NCBI GenBank assembly: GCA_047616645.1
Contig: JBLHIH010000011.1
Coordinates: 1 to 47,309 of the forward strand
Direction: 5' to 3'
Length of the DNA: 47,309 bases
From: JAHRVQ01 sp047616645
GTDB lineage: Bacteria; Pseudomonadota; Gammaproteobacteria; Pseudomonadales; Azotimanducaceae
The position numbers and the translations under genes are program-made. Shown one piece after another: positions 34,581-43,682 of this stretch (position 1 is its first letter; every line of letters begins with the position of its first letter). The notes beneath the pieces are model-generated. The model was not told the DNA's origin, made no database searches, and saw only the letters and a list, made by a program, of their open reading frames with translations.

Positions 34581-35146
34581 TATTTTGTCTCCTCTTTTAC
34601 AGGTGTACTTTGTTCAACACTCATGGAAAATTGACTCGCCTGAGGGCCGTATCGTTCATTGGCGTCAATGTCGGTCACATTGGGCTTCGAAAACCATTGA
34701 GATTCCGAAAAATTCCTTAATTGGCTAGATATTCGATTATTTGACTCGGCGACACCCTTAATATTGAGTTTCTTACCTTTGATTTCTAGTGACAAGAAGA
34801 AAACTCGATCCGAGAGCTGACGCGCTAACTCGTCAAACATACGAACTATCACAGGTCGATTACCTTGAAGCTCTTGAATCACCTTCATCCTGGACAACAA
34901 CTCGCCTCTCTTCTGCTGCAACAAGTTAATCTGATCAATTCTTTGTTCGAGCTGCCCGATTTCCACAGTAATATATTTGTTACGCGCGTTTTGAGTGTCA
35001 ATATTGGCGTTATAGAAACGATCAACTGCAAAAACCAATACCCCTGCAAAGAGCAATACGCCGACAACAATATTAATAAATTCTTGTTTTTTCTCTTCTC
35101 TGAGTTCTTCTCGCCAGGGAAGCAGGTTAATCTTGATATCTGACAC
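34580..35146 (-). CDS. pilN: Type IV pilus inner-membrane protein PilN
   Basis: The GTG at 35146 is chosen because a strong GGGAGGAA lies 7 bases before it and because the protein then begins with SDIKINLLPWREELREE, the conserved PilM-binding motif. A TTG 27 bases upstream would add nine unlikely residues. The 188-residue protein has one membrane helix (about 24-43), a coiled coil (about 50-85) and a periplasmic ferredoxin-like domain. It anchors PilM to the membrane and pairs with PilO. Confidence 0.95.
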   Translation of the reverse strand: MSDIKINLLPWREELREEKKQEFINIVVGVLLFAGVLVFAVDRFYNANIDTQNARNKYITVEIGQLEQRIDQINLLQQKRGELLSRMKVIQELQGNRPVIVRMFDELARQLSDRVFFLSLEIKGKKLNIKGVAESNNRISSQLRNFSESQWFSKPNVTDIDANERYGPQASQFSMSVEQSTPVKEETK

Positions 35147-35176
35147 TGGCCTATTCCTCCCTACCCATAACAATGA

Positions 35177-36244
35177 TCAATCGAAACTCCTCATTGCCAA
35201 TCCACAGGCAATCATCATTGCCGGAGCATCGTTAATAAGAGACACTTCATTTACGCTGGATGAAAGCGTCATATTAATGAATGGATTTGCCATTGTCGTT
35301 GGCGTACCCAATTTTGCCGTCACCATGTCCGCTAATCCTTCAATGGAGGCTGTTCCCCCCGCAAGAATAATATGGTCAACGTTATCATGGGCACTAGAGG
35401 AATAAAAAAACTGCAACGAACGCGTTACCTGCTGCACGACAGCTTCTTTAAAGGGCTGTAGTACTTCAGTTTCGTAATCATCGGGCAATCCACCCTGCTT
35501 TTTTGCCAAGCCCGCTTCTTCGACGGAAAGACTATATCGTCTTTGTATTTCTTCTGTGAGCTGTTTTCCACCAAATAATTGCTCTCGCGTATAGGGAGCA
35601 CCCGTATTGGTTAACACGCTCAAGGTTGTCATTGTCGCACCAATATCAATAATGGCAATGATCCGATCTCGACCACCGTCTTCGAAAAATTGATCTCTGA
35701 CAAGTTCGAATGCCCTCTGCATGCAATGCGCTTCTATGTCGACAACCTTAGCTTTAAGGCCACCAAGATCTAAGGCTTCCTGGCGCATTTCAACATTTTC
35801 TCTTCGGCAAGCAGCCAACAAAACTTCCACCTGTTCGTCGCTGCGAGGTGATATACCTTGAACTTCAAAATCCAAAGCGACTTCATCAAGGGGATAGGGT
35901 ATGTATTGATCCGCTTCATCTTGGAGTTGGAGCTCCATCTCGTTTTCATTCAGACTGGAGGGCATTTCGATTGTTTTTGTAATAACGGCGGATCCCGCCA
36001 CTGCTACGGCTGCATTTTTTACCTTTGTCTTTACTCGAGTGACAAGACGTTCAATCGCTTCACCAACACCTTCCACATCGGCTATATTTTTCTCAACAAC
36101 CGCATTTTCTGGCAATGGTTCTACGCCATAGGACTCGACCCGATAGTTTTCTCCAGATCGACTGAGCTCTAGCAACTTGACCGATGTGGAGCTAATGTCC
36201 AAGCCCAACATGGTATTTGGCGCTTTGTTAAAAAAGCTAAACAA
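35177..36244 (-). CDS. pilM: Type IV pilus actin-like protein PilM
   Basis: This 355-residue protein starts at TTG 36244 with AGGA upstream; the N-terminal FNKAPNTMLGLDISSTSVKL matches Pseudomonas PilM around its own start, which supports this choice. Actin-like phosphate loops are LGLDISSTSVKLLELS and IIAIIDIGATMTTLSVLTN; the adenosine loop is DHIILAGGTASIEGLADMV. It binds the N-terminal tail of PilN in the cytoplasm. First gene of the leftward pil cluster, divergent from the PBP1A gene. Confidence 0.96.
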   Translation of the reverse strand: MFSFFNKAPNTMLGLDISSTSVKLLELSRSGENYRVESYGVEPLPENAVVEKNIADVEGVGEAIERLVTRVKTKVKNAAVAVAGSAVITKTIEMPSSLNENEMELQLQDEADQYIPYPLDEVALDFEVQGISPRSDEQVEVLLAACRRENVEMRQEALDLGGLKAKVVDIEAHCMQRAFELVRDQFFEDGGRDRIIAIIDIGATMTTLSVLTNTGAPYTREQLFGGKQLTEEIQRRYSLSVEEAGLAKKQGGLPDDYETEVLQPFKEAVVQQVTRSLQFFYSSSAHDNVDHIILAGGTASIEGLADMVTAKLGTPTTMANPFINMTLSSSVNEVSLINDAPAMMIACGLAMRSFD

Positions 36245-36382
36245 TGTAAATTCCTATTTAGTACACGGACTTACGTTGGATACATGTGTTAGTACATTAA
36301 ATAACACTCTTAAGCTAAGCGCAAACAATTTAATTGAACAAACCGACGTAATGCATTAATTTACTTAAATTTTTCCATATTT

Positions 36383-36407
36383 TGCTCGGCTAGACTGAGC
36401 ACTTTTT
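36383..36407 (+). terminator. Orphan terminator-like hairpin between pilM and PBP1A
   Basis: TGCTCGG (36383-36389) and CTGAGCA (36395-36401) pair (one G-U) around CTAGA, followed by CTTTTT. The shape is that of a weak intrinsic terminator in the rightward direction, but no gene ends here on that strand. It may close a short upstream transcript or act as an attenuator for the PBP1A gene. Confidence 0.4.
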
Positions 36408-36450
36408 GATGATCGCTACCCCTTCAATCCCACTATTTCGTCATGATTCT

Positions 36451-36459
36451 TGCTAAAAT
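36451..36459 (+). promoter_or_regulatory. Possible extended -10 promoter of the PBP1A gene
   Basis: TGCTAAAAT is a TGn-extended -10 box about 73 bases before the ATG at 36532. There is no convincing -35 box. It lies downstream of the orphan hairpin, which would then not affect this transcript. Confidence 0.35.
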
Positions 36460-36531
36460 GAGTAAAATCATCACCCAAATAGAGACTGAAACACTTATAA
36501 TAACGCATCGGTCACATCATCTTAGGTCTCT

Positions 36532-38907
36532 ATGCGCTCACTCCTACTTCCCCTCCTTTGGGCAGTATTTGGTTTATTCAGTGGCATTGTGCTTGTACTA
36601 ACAGCCGCTTTTCTATATCTGAACCCTCAAGTACCCGATGCAGCCAGTTTTAAAGACGTGAAGCTGAGAGCACCACTTCAAATTTACTCTGCAGACAACA
36701 AGCTGATTCAAGAATTTGGAGAGCGCCTAACACCTATCCAATTTGAAGAAATACCCCCTCTTTTTATTCGCGCTTTATTAGACACTGAAGACAAACGATT
36801 CTTTGAACATAGCGGCATAGACTTAATAACAGTCGGCAATGCGGCTTGGCAATTGATCAGAAACAAAGGATCGATCAAAACCGGAGCAAGCACAATTACA
36901 ATGCAACTGGTTAAGAATATTTCAGGGGAAACCGAAGTCAGGTTCATCCGAAAGTTTAAGGAAATGTTGCTTGCTCTCAAAATCGAACAAGAACTCACCA
37001 AGCAAGACATACTAGCCCTTTATCTCAACATTATTCCCTTTGGCAAACATGCCTTTGGTCTTCAAGCTGCTTCTAATACTTATTATGGTAAAAACGCTAA
37101 TGAGCTGACGCTGGCACAACTTGCGATGTTAGCAGGCATTCCCCAGGCACCAGAATCAGGTAACCCTATAAATGGTCCACAACGAGCGACAGCAAGACGG
37201 AATCTCGTTCTAAAGCGCATGTTAGACCAAGGATCTATCACCCAAGCAGACTACAAAGACGCAAAAATAGCGCCTATTACAACAAAAGTTTTTAGGCGCT
37301 CTATTGATCTACCAGCACTATATGTTTCTGAAATGGTACGTAAGCGTTTACTCAATCAATATGGGAGGGATGCCTATAATCAAGGTTTGGTTGTGCACAC
37401 AACTGTAGACAGCCAAAAACAAATTGCTGCAGAAAGTGCCTTACAAAAAAATTTGAATGAGTATGATCGTCGACACGGCTACCGAGGCGCCGAATTCCAC
37501 CGCTTAGATGGAAGTGATGAATATCTTGCGGCACCCGAATACGGCTACCCAACAAATTTCGTTAATACCTTAAAGAAAGCCATAACACTTGGCGATCAAT
37601 ATCCTGGCATAGTCCTAGCAGTACGAGAACAAGAATTTGACGTGCTAACCCAGGGACTAGAAATCATTTCCATCGGCTGGGATGGCATGAGCTGGGCTAG
37701 GCCATATATTGATGTTAATACCAGAGGGCCAAAACCCAAATTCGCAGCTGATATCGTCAGCACCGGTGACCTGATTCGATATGAGCAGAACGAAGACAAT
37801 TCCATTTCACTCGGGCAGGTACCTCACATTCAGGGCGCTCTTGTCTCTCTAGAGCCAGCCAATGGCGCCATCCTGGCCCTTGTCGGCGGTTATGATTTCA
37901 GGGCTCAACAGTTTAACCACGCCACACAAGCAAGACGCCAACCGGGGTCAAACTTCAAACCCTTCTTTTACGCTGGAGCAATGGAAAATGGCTTAACCGC
38001 GGCAACAATATATAATGATGCACCCGTTGTTATGGCTGGGGGCGAACAAGAAGAAGTCTATCGTCCGCGAAATTCAGGGGACAAATTTGATGGGAACCTG
38101 AGATTAAGAGAAGCCTTATACCGTTCCAAAAACCTCGTTTCACTGCGTGTCATACTTGATTACGGACCCCAAAATGCCATCAACTACGTAAAGCGGTTTG
38201 GCTTCGATACGAAAAACTTTCCAAAGGATGTTCAGCTGGCATTTGGCGGCGGGACGATAGCCTTAACGCCACTTGAAGTTGCCACCGCTTACGCGGCATT
38301 TGCTAATGGAGGCTATAAAGTAGCGCCTTTTCTCATTTCCGAAATCACCTCCATTGATGGAGAAATCATTTTTAAAGAGACACCCAAAACCGTCTGTAAA
38401 CTTGCGTGTTCCGATCTCCCGAAAGCTGAGCGCGTGATTGAAGCTAGGGTGGCTTACATTATGAACAGCATTTTGTCTGATGTGATGACAAAGGGAACCG
38501 GGAAAAAAGCGATGCGCGCGCTAAAAAGGCAAGATATAAAGGGGAAAACAGGCACAACCAATGATGCTGACATTTGGTTTTCGGGGTTTACTCATGATTT
38601 AGTCGCCACTGCATGGGCAGGGTTTGATGATAATAGTCCTCTAGGCCGACGAGAATATGGATCAACTACGCCGATAGAAACATGGATTGATTTTATGCGA
38701 GAAGCACTGCCGCCTGAAAATGATTCTACAGTACTGCCCTTTCCAGATAACCTTGTCTCAGTAAGAATCGATGCTAGTACAGGAGCGCGCTCTGCCCCAT
38801 CAAATCCAAATGGCATTTTTGAATTATTCCGAGAAGAGCTTGCGCCAGCTGAGTCGACCAAAATACAAAATAAGACTGATCAGGTCGATGCTCAAGATAT
38901 TTTTTAG
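36532..38907 (+). CDS. mrcA: Penicillin-binding protein 1A (bifunctional glycosyltransferase/transpeptidase)
   Basis: This 791-residue class A PBP polymerises and crosslinks peptidoglycan. A membrane anchor covers about residues 7-30. The glycosyltransferase domain has TEDKRFFEHSGID with catalytic E86, GASTITMQLVKN, and KFKEMLLALKIEQELTKQDI. An inserted OB-like domain (about 290-430) is typical of PBP1A. The transpeptidase domain has SNFK (S473, K476), SKN (S532-N534) and KTGTT (K672-G674), all intact. Length is slightly below E. coli PBP1A (850). The gene is divergent from pilM, as in Pseudomonas (ponA). It ends directly against maeB. Confidence 0.97.
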   Translation: MRSLLLPLLWAVFGLFSGIVLVLTAAFLYLNPQVPDAASFKDVKLRAPLQIYSADNKLIQEFGERLTPIQFEEIPPLFIRALLDTEDKRFFEHSGIDLITVGNAAWQLIRNKGSIKTGASTITMQLVKNISGETEVRFIRKFKEMLLALKIEQELTKQDILALYLNIIPFGKHAFGLQAASNTYYGKNANELTLAQLAMLAGIPQAPESGNPINGPQRATARRNLVLKRMLDQGSITQADYKDAKIAPITTKVFRRSIDLPALYVSEMVRKRLLNQYGRDAYNQGLVVHTTVDSQKQIAAESALQKNLNEYDRRHGYRGAEFHRLDGSDEYLAAPEYGYPTNFVNTLKKAITLGDQYPGIVLAVREQEFDVLTQGLEIISIGWDGMSWARPYIDVNTRGPKPKFAADIVSTGDLIRYEQNEDNSISLGQVPHIQGALVSLEPANGAILALVGGYDFRAQQFNHATQARRQPGSNFKPFFYAGAMENGLTAATIYNDAPVVMAGGEQEEVYRPRNSGDKFDGNLRLREALYRSKNLVSLRVILDYGPQNAINYVKRFGFDTKNFPKDVQLAFGGGTIALTPLEVATAYAAFANGGYKVAPFLISEITSIDGEIIFKETPKTVCKLACSDLPKAERVIEARVAYIMNSILSDVMTKGTGKKAMRALKRQDIKGKTGTTNDADIWFSGFTHDLVATAWAGFDDNSPLGRREYGSTTPIETWIDFMREALPPENDSTVLPFPDNLVSVRIDASTGARSAPSNPNGIFELFREELAPAESTKIQNKTDQVDAQDIF

Positions 38908-40188
38908 TTATGTATAATCAGGAATTGTTGTAATTTTTGCTACACCCGAATCGATAGCAGCCTGAGCCACAGCCCTAGCAACGGTTGACAGCAGCCTTGG
39001 GTCCATCGGCTTTGGAATAATGTAGTCTACGCCAAAGCTTAACTCATCAATATTATCGTATGCTGATATAACTTCGGAGGGCACTTCTTCCTTCGCCAAT
39101 CCACGAATGGCATGAACCGCCGCCATTTTCATTTCTTCATTAATATCCGTTGCTCGAACGTCTAAGGCACCTCGAAACATAAAGGGAAAACACAGCACAT
39201 TATTAACTTGATTCGGATAATCAGATCGACCTGTAGCAATAATAACATCATCGCGAATAGCGCGAGCGACCTCAGGGCGTATTTCTGGATCGGGGTTAGC
39301 CATGGCAAAAACAACAGGCTTTGGCGCCATTGCCAGTAAACTGGCTTCATCTAGCAAGTTCGCCCCAGAAACACCAATAAATACATCTGAATCCTGACAG
39401 GCGTCTGTCAAGGTACGCTTGTTAGTCGTCTGGGAAAATTCTTGTTTATACACATTTAAGTCATCACGACCATCTTGTACAACACCCTTGGAGTCCAGCA
39501 TAAAAATATTGCCTTTTTGCGCACCCAATTCAACAAGCAATTTTAATATTGCTATAGCTGCTGAGCCGGCCCCTAGACAAACTATGCGAGCTTCACCAAT
39601 GTCTTTGCCTCTAAGCTCCAATGCATTCAGTAAACCTGCTGCGGTGACAATCGCCGTGCCGTGTTGATCATCGTGAAAAACAGGTATATCAAGCATTTCT
39701 TTAAGGCGACGCTCTACTTCAAAACAAGCTGGCGCGCCAATATCTTCTAAATTAATCCCACCAAAGGTCACAGCAATGTTGGCAACCGTGTTCACAAACT
39801 CATCCACGTCAGTTGTACTCACTTCAATATCAAAGCAATCAACATCAGCAAACCGCTTAAATAATAGTGCTTTTCCTTCCATCACAGGTTTACTAGCCAA
39901 TGCACCTAGATTACCTAAGCCAAGTATTGCCGTTCCATTACTGATAACACCCACTAAATTCCCTTTAGCCGTATATTTATAAGCTAATTCAGGGTCCCTC
40001 CCAATTTCTTTCACCGGTTCTCCCACGCCTGGAGAATAAGCGAGTGCTAAATCATCCGCATTTTCAGCAGATGTAGTCAGAGAGAGTGCGATTTTCCCCG
40101 GTCGTGGCTCTGCATGATAATTAAGCGCCCTACTTCGCATTATTTCAAAGGCTTCGTCTTTTCCTTGATCAGCGTTCTTATCTGACAT
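38908..40188 (-). CDS. maeB: NADP-dependent malic enzyme (short MaeB type)
   Basis: This 426-residue enzyme decarboxylates malate to pyruvate. LAYSPGVGEPVKEI is the malic-enzyme N-terminal signature, GNLVGVISNGTAILGLGNLG binds substrate and cofactor, FHDDQHGTAIVTAAGLLNAL carries the metal ligands, and IVCLGAGSAAIAILKLL is the Rossmann loop. The phosphotransacetylase-like C-terminal domain of E. coli MaeB (759 residues) is missing; the length matches the short form found in Pseudomonas. AAGGA precedes the ATG. It is convergent with the PBP1A gene with no bases between the stops. Confidence 0.94.
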   Translation of the reverse strand: MSDKNADQGKDEAFEIMRSRALNYHAEPRPGKIALSLTTSAENADDLALAYSPGVGEPVKEIGRDPELAYKYTAKGNLVGVISNGTAILGLGNLGALASKPVMEGKALLFKRFADVDCFDIEVSTTDVDEFVNTVANIAVTFGGINLEDIGAPACFEVERRLKEMLDIPVFHDDQHGTAIVTAAGLLNALELRGKDIGEARIVCLGAGSAAIAILKLLVELGAQKGNIFMLDSKGVVQDGRDDLNVYKQEFSQTTNKRTLTDACQDSDVFIGVSGANLLDEASLLAMAPKPVVFAMANPDPEIRPEVARAIRDDVIIATGRSDYPNQVNNVLCFPFMFRGALDVRATDINEEMKMAAVHAIRGLAKEEVPSEVISAYDNIDELSFGVDYIIPKPMDPRLLSTVARAVAQAAIDSGVAKITTIPDYT

Positions 40189-40330
40189 TTACTGTTGTCC
40201 TTTTAGTGTTATCGGCCCGTTCTTACTAGCGTCGTCTACTGATATTGGTACCGGTATTGCCGTTACAAGCCTTGTTGTTTGTGTATTCCCGCTATAGTTG
40301 AGCATATAAAAGGTCATCCTAAATACGCTA

Positions 40331-40361
40331 AAAAAAAGGGCACTAAATGCACCCTTTTTTG
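40331..40361 (-). terminator. Rho-independent terminator of rpmE
   Basis: On the leftward strand a CCC/GGG core extended by A/T pairs (AAAAAAGGG with CCCTTTTTT; loop of about 11 bases) ends in seven T. It starts 27 bases after the rpmE stop codon. Confidence 0.75.
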
Positions 40362-40387
40362 TAAATTCTGATCTAAACCTTAACTAA

Positions 40388-40603
40388 TTACTTAGCACCA
40401 CCTCGGCCACCAAAGCGCTTATTAAAGCGATCGATTCTACCGGCAGAATCCAATATCTTTTGCTTGCCCGTGTAAAAAGGGTGGCATTCAGAACAAACTT
40501 CTAAATGGATATCTTTACAAAGAGTAGAACGTGTTTGAATTACATTGCCGCAACTGCAAGTTGCACTTATTTCTTCGTATTTTGGATGTGTATCTGCTTT
40601 CAT
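40388..40603 (-). CDS. rpmE: 50S ribosomal protein L31 (zinc-binding form)
   Basis: This 71-residue protein shows the L31 pattern: MKADTHPKYEEISATCSCGN, then CSECHPFYTGKQKILDSAGR and a basic FNKRFG tail. C16, C18, C37 and C40 are all present, so this is the zinc-ribbon (C+) paralogue rather than the zinc-free form made under zinc starvation. It has its own ribosome-binding site (AAGG) and terminator and is divergent from priA. Confidence 0.97.
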   Translation of the reverse strand: MKADTHPKYEEISATCSCGNVIQTRSTLCKDIHLEVCSECHPFYTGKQKILDSAGRIDRFNKRFGGRGGAK

Positions 40604-40797
40604 TTTCTTAACCTTAGTGTCGTAAGCTTCTCAACAAAATGTTTATTAAGCTTATCTTTTAAAGCGCTTTTAGACGCTTTTAAAATCTGAATATGGGGAC
40701 TGCATTAATCTGGCTTGCGCGAGGGCCGCAATCATACCAGAGAAAAGAATTAGCGCAAGCTAGAATTTACGCCTAATTATGGTTTTCAAGGAAAGCG

Positions 40798-43065
40798 TTG
40801 ATAGGCATAATACCTGAGATTCCCTACCAATATATAAACTTGACGCCAACATACCTTCAAATCGCACTCCCAGTACCGCTTCGCAGGTGCTTCGAATATT
40901 TACTGCCTAGTGAATTTTCAAAAGAAATGCTTGTCCCGGGAATGAGGATAAAAGTCCCCTTTGGCCGGCAAGCGTTAATTGGCATTCTTTTAGAAGTAGG
41001 CACGATCTGCCATTTTGATCCCAAGAAAGTAAAACCTATTTTGGAAATATTAGATTCAGAGAGTATTTTTCACCCGAATATCTTGAGTATTTGTCTCTGG
41101 GGATCAAAATATTATCAGCACCCTATAGGCGATGTATTAAATTGCGCTTTACCTGTTTTGCTTCGCCAAGGTGAATCAAATGATCCTACAATGGAATATC
41201 TTGTTGGCATGAAGGTCGGTCACATGAACTTGGACCAGAATGATTCACAGGAAAAAGATGCAGCAAGCGAACTGCTAAGACATAGCCCCAGACAGCTAGC
41301 TTTATTTAAGCTGCTACACAAGAACGAGACAGGGCTAACACGATACGACCTAAACAAAGAAGACTTTTCGCTCAGTATTGTTAAAGCGCTGATAAAAAAA
41401 GAACTGGCCAAATGGGAAATTAAAACCCAAGAAATATCACCATTCATTAGAGATAACATTCGGAATGAAGAACCACTTTCTTTAAATAATGAACAATCAG
41501 CAGCATTAGACAAAATACAGGCTACCGGGACCCATCTTATTTTTGGTATCACCGGCAGTGGTAAAACAGAAGTTTATCTGCAAGCGATAGAAGAAGTTAT
41601 ATTGCAGGGTAAACAGGCACTTATACTTGTTCCGGAGATAGGGCTGACCCCTCAAACTGTAGAACGATTCAGATCCCGATTTAGCGCTTTGGTTTGTGTG
41701 TTACATTCAAGCCTAGGCGATAAAGAAAGGTTAGAGGTATGGCGGCTAGCGAAACAAGGGGGTGCAGCAATAATTATAGGGACTAGATCTGCTATTTTTA
41801 CTCCCTTAAAAAATCCCGGAATCATCATCATCGACGAAGAGCATGACTCTTCATTTAAGCAACAGACAGGTTTCCAGTATTCAGCTAGAGACATTGCCGT
41901 TCTCCGAGGACAGCTAGAATCCATTCCTGTCGTCTTGGGGAGCGCCACTCCCTCTCTGGAAAGTTATAACAATGCCACAAAGGGGAAGTACACTTTATCT
42001 CTTCTAACTGAACGACCAAGAGCAATACAAGACACACGATACAAACTATTGGGCACCCAACATGAACAACTAAACGAAGGGTTCTCAAAGGCGCTAGTCA
42101 CCGAGATAGAACAACATCTACTGTCTGGTAATCAGGTGATGATATTCCTAAATCGCAGAGGTTTCTCACCGGTAATTTTATGCAGAGATTGCGGCTGGAT
42201 AGCAGAATGCAGTCGTTGCGACGCAAGAATGACTTACCACCTCACGATCGGTAAACTGATCTGTCATCACTGTAGTACACAAAAACGAGTTCATCGACAT
42301 TGCCTTACATGTAATTCAACCCAGTTAGTTCCGCTAGGACTCGGCACTCAACGTATTGAACAAACACTGAATAAGCTATTCCCTGATCAAACCATCATCC
42401 GAATCGATCGCGATTCTACGCGAAGAAAAGGATCATTCGAAAATATCATGGACGAAATTATGCAAGGCAATCCTGCAATTTTAGTGGGAACACAACTCTT
42501 AGCTAAAGGTCATCACTTTCCAGATGTCACGCTTGTCGCCATCATCGATATGGACGCAGGATTTTACAGCGCAGACTATCGCGCCATTGAGAAGATGGGG
42601 CAACTCTTACTCCAGGTGGGCGGTCGAGCTGGAAGAGAATCAAAACCAGGCACAGTCGTAATACAAACCCAGTTTCCCAATCAACCCATTCTAAAAACAC
42701 TTATTTCAGACGGTTATCAACCTTTTTGTAAACAACTTCTCGAAGACAGAGACAAATACAGACTACCCCCATTTACGTATCAAGCCGTTATTAGGGCTGA
42801 GGCCAATTCCATCGGAATGGCTATGCAATTCTTGAATGATGTAAATGAAATCAATACAAAGCCGCCTGGACTCGCAATTTTAGGACCTGTTCCCTCAAGC
42901 ATGGAAAAAAGAGCGGGTAAACATCGTGCTCAATTGCTTCTCACCAGTAGTGACCGGCGCTCCCTGCACCAAGGGCTCGTTCAGTGCATCTCGATAGCAG
43001 AACAAAGCAAACAATCGCGCAAAGTACGATGGTCTGTAGACGTTGATCCGATCGATTTATTTTAA
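40798..43065 (+). CDS. priA: Primosomal protein N' (replication restart helicase PriA)
   Basis: This 755-residue protein is read from TTG 40798, which has AAGGA 5 bases upstream. The conserved start of the fold, LQIALPVPLRRCFEYLLP, comes at residue 20, so the N-terminus is about 15 residues longer than usual. Helicase motifs: Walker A GITGSGKT (250-257), DEEH in IIIDEEHDSSF, GSATPSLES, and the C-terminal LVGTQLLAKGHHFPDVTLV and VGGRAGRESKPG. Eight zinc-binding cysteines are spread over CRDCGWIAECSRC and a second set ending CLTC. It loads the replisome at stalled forks. In Pseudomonas argS follows; here a SPOR gene follows directly. Confidence 0.96.
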   Translation: MIGIIPEIPYQYINLTPTYLQIALPVPLRRCFEYLLPSEFSKEMLVPGMRIKVPFGRQALIGILLEVGTICHFDPKKVKPILEILDSESIFHPNILSICLWGSKYYQHPIGDVLNCALPVLLRQGESNDPTMEYLVGMKVGHMNLDQNDSQEKDAASELLRHSPRQLALFKLLHKNETGLTRYDLNKEDFSLSIVKALIKKELAKWEIKTQEISPFIRDNIRNEEPLSLNNEQSAALDKIQATGTHLIFGITGSGKTEVYLQAIEEVILQGKQALILVPEIGLTPQTVERFRSRFSALVCVLHSSLGDKERLEVWRLAKQGGAAIIIGTRSAIFTPLKNPGIIIIDEEHDSSFKQQTGFQYSARDIAVLRGQLESIPVVLGSATPSLESYNNATKGKYTLSLLTERPRAIQDTRYKLLGTQHEQLNEGFSKALVTEIEQHLLSGNQVMIFLNRRGFSPVILCRDCGWIAECSRCDARMTYHLTIGKLICHHCSTQKRVHRHCLTCNSTQLVPLGLGTQRIEQTLNKLFPDQTIIRIDRDSTRRKGSFENIMDEIMQGNPAILVGTQLLAKGHHFPDVTLVAIIDMDAGFYSADYRAIEKMGQLLLQVGGRAGRESKPGTVVIQTQFPNQPILKTLISDGYQPFCKQLLEDRDKYRLPPFTYQAVIRAEANSIGMAMQFLNDVNEINTKPPGLAILGPVPSSMEKRAGKHRAQLLLTSSDRRSLHQGLVQCISIAEQSKQSRKVRWSVDVDPIDLF

Positions 43066-43134
43066 AAGGCCCTAATATCGATACCCTGATACAATCAGAT
43101 ATTGGAAATAAGAAAGACCGATAGGAAATATTGA

Positions 43135-43680
43135 ATGGCACAAGATTACGCCAAGAAACATGCTAGCAATCCAACACCAAATTCAGATACAGCGACCTGG
43201 GTCTGGTTTATTGTGGGCTTTCTTTTGGGGTTATTTACGGCTTTTATTATCTACCTCTGGCTAGAAGTTGTGCCAGATCCCAGTTCCACAACTGATCAAC
43301 CAACGGCTGATGTCATCGCCAACAATCCTCTAGATGATGACGCTAGACTTCCTGATTACTCTTTCTTTGAAATGTTCCCAAATGTGGTCGTACCCATTGT
43401 CGAGGAATATACAAACGGTGGTAAAAAAGTCAGCATAGAAGAACAATGCATCTATGTTCTGCAAGCGGGATCCTTTAAAAATGTTGAAGATGCTGATCGC
43501 CTCCGGGGTGAATTAATCCTGATGGATATGGAAGTTGCCATTAGAGATATAGACATGGGAGGAACACTTTGGCACCGCGTGATTGTAGGGCCCTTTGATA
43601 CCAAGTTAAACTTAACAAGAACGAAGACTAGGCTAGCAGGTGCAAATATCGAATCAATCCAACTGCGTAATTGTCAATAA
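43135..43680 (+). CDS. SPOR-domain membrane protein (FtsN-like)
   Basis: This 181-residue protein has a short cytoplasmic tail, one membrane helix (about residues 21-45, WVWFIVGFLLGLFTAFIIYL), an acidic periplasmic linker, and a C-terminal SPOR domain from about residue 105. That domain shows CIYVLQAGSFKNVEDADRLR and LWHRVIVGPFDTKLNLTRTK. The layout is that of FtsN and of the SPOR protein found before hslVU in Pseudomonas (PA5052). It should bind septal glycan and support division. AGGA lies 8 bases before the ATG. The gene is convergent with the dehydratase gene 2 bases away. Confidence 0.88.
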   Translation: MAQDYAKKHASNPTPNSDTATWVWFIVGFLLGLFTAFIIYLWLEVVPDPSSTTDQPTADVIANNPLDDDARLPDYSFFEMFPNVVVPIVEEYTNGGKKVSIEEQCIYVLQAGSFKNVEDADRLRGELILMDMEVAIRDIDMGGTLWHRVIVGPFDTKLNLTRTKTRLAGANIESIQLRNCQ

Positions 43681-43682
43681 GT

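Noticed and set aside
40231..40262. Short palindromic GGTACC/ACCGGT sequence upstream of maeB
   Set aside because: The dyads are only 6 bases long and can arise by chance; no second copy or family match.
41220..41552. Leftward 110-codon frame inside priA
   Set aside because: It lies wholly opposite a strongly conserved helicase gene and shows Ser/Leu-rich composition without any recognisable motif.
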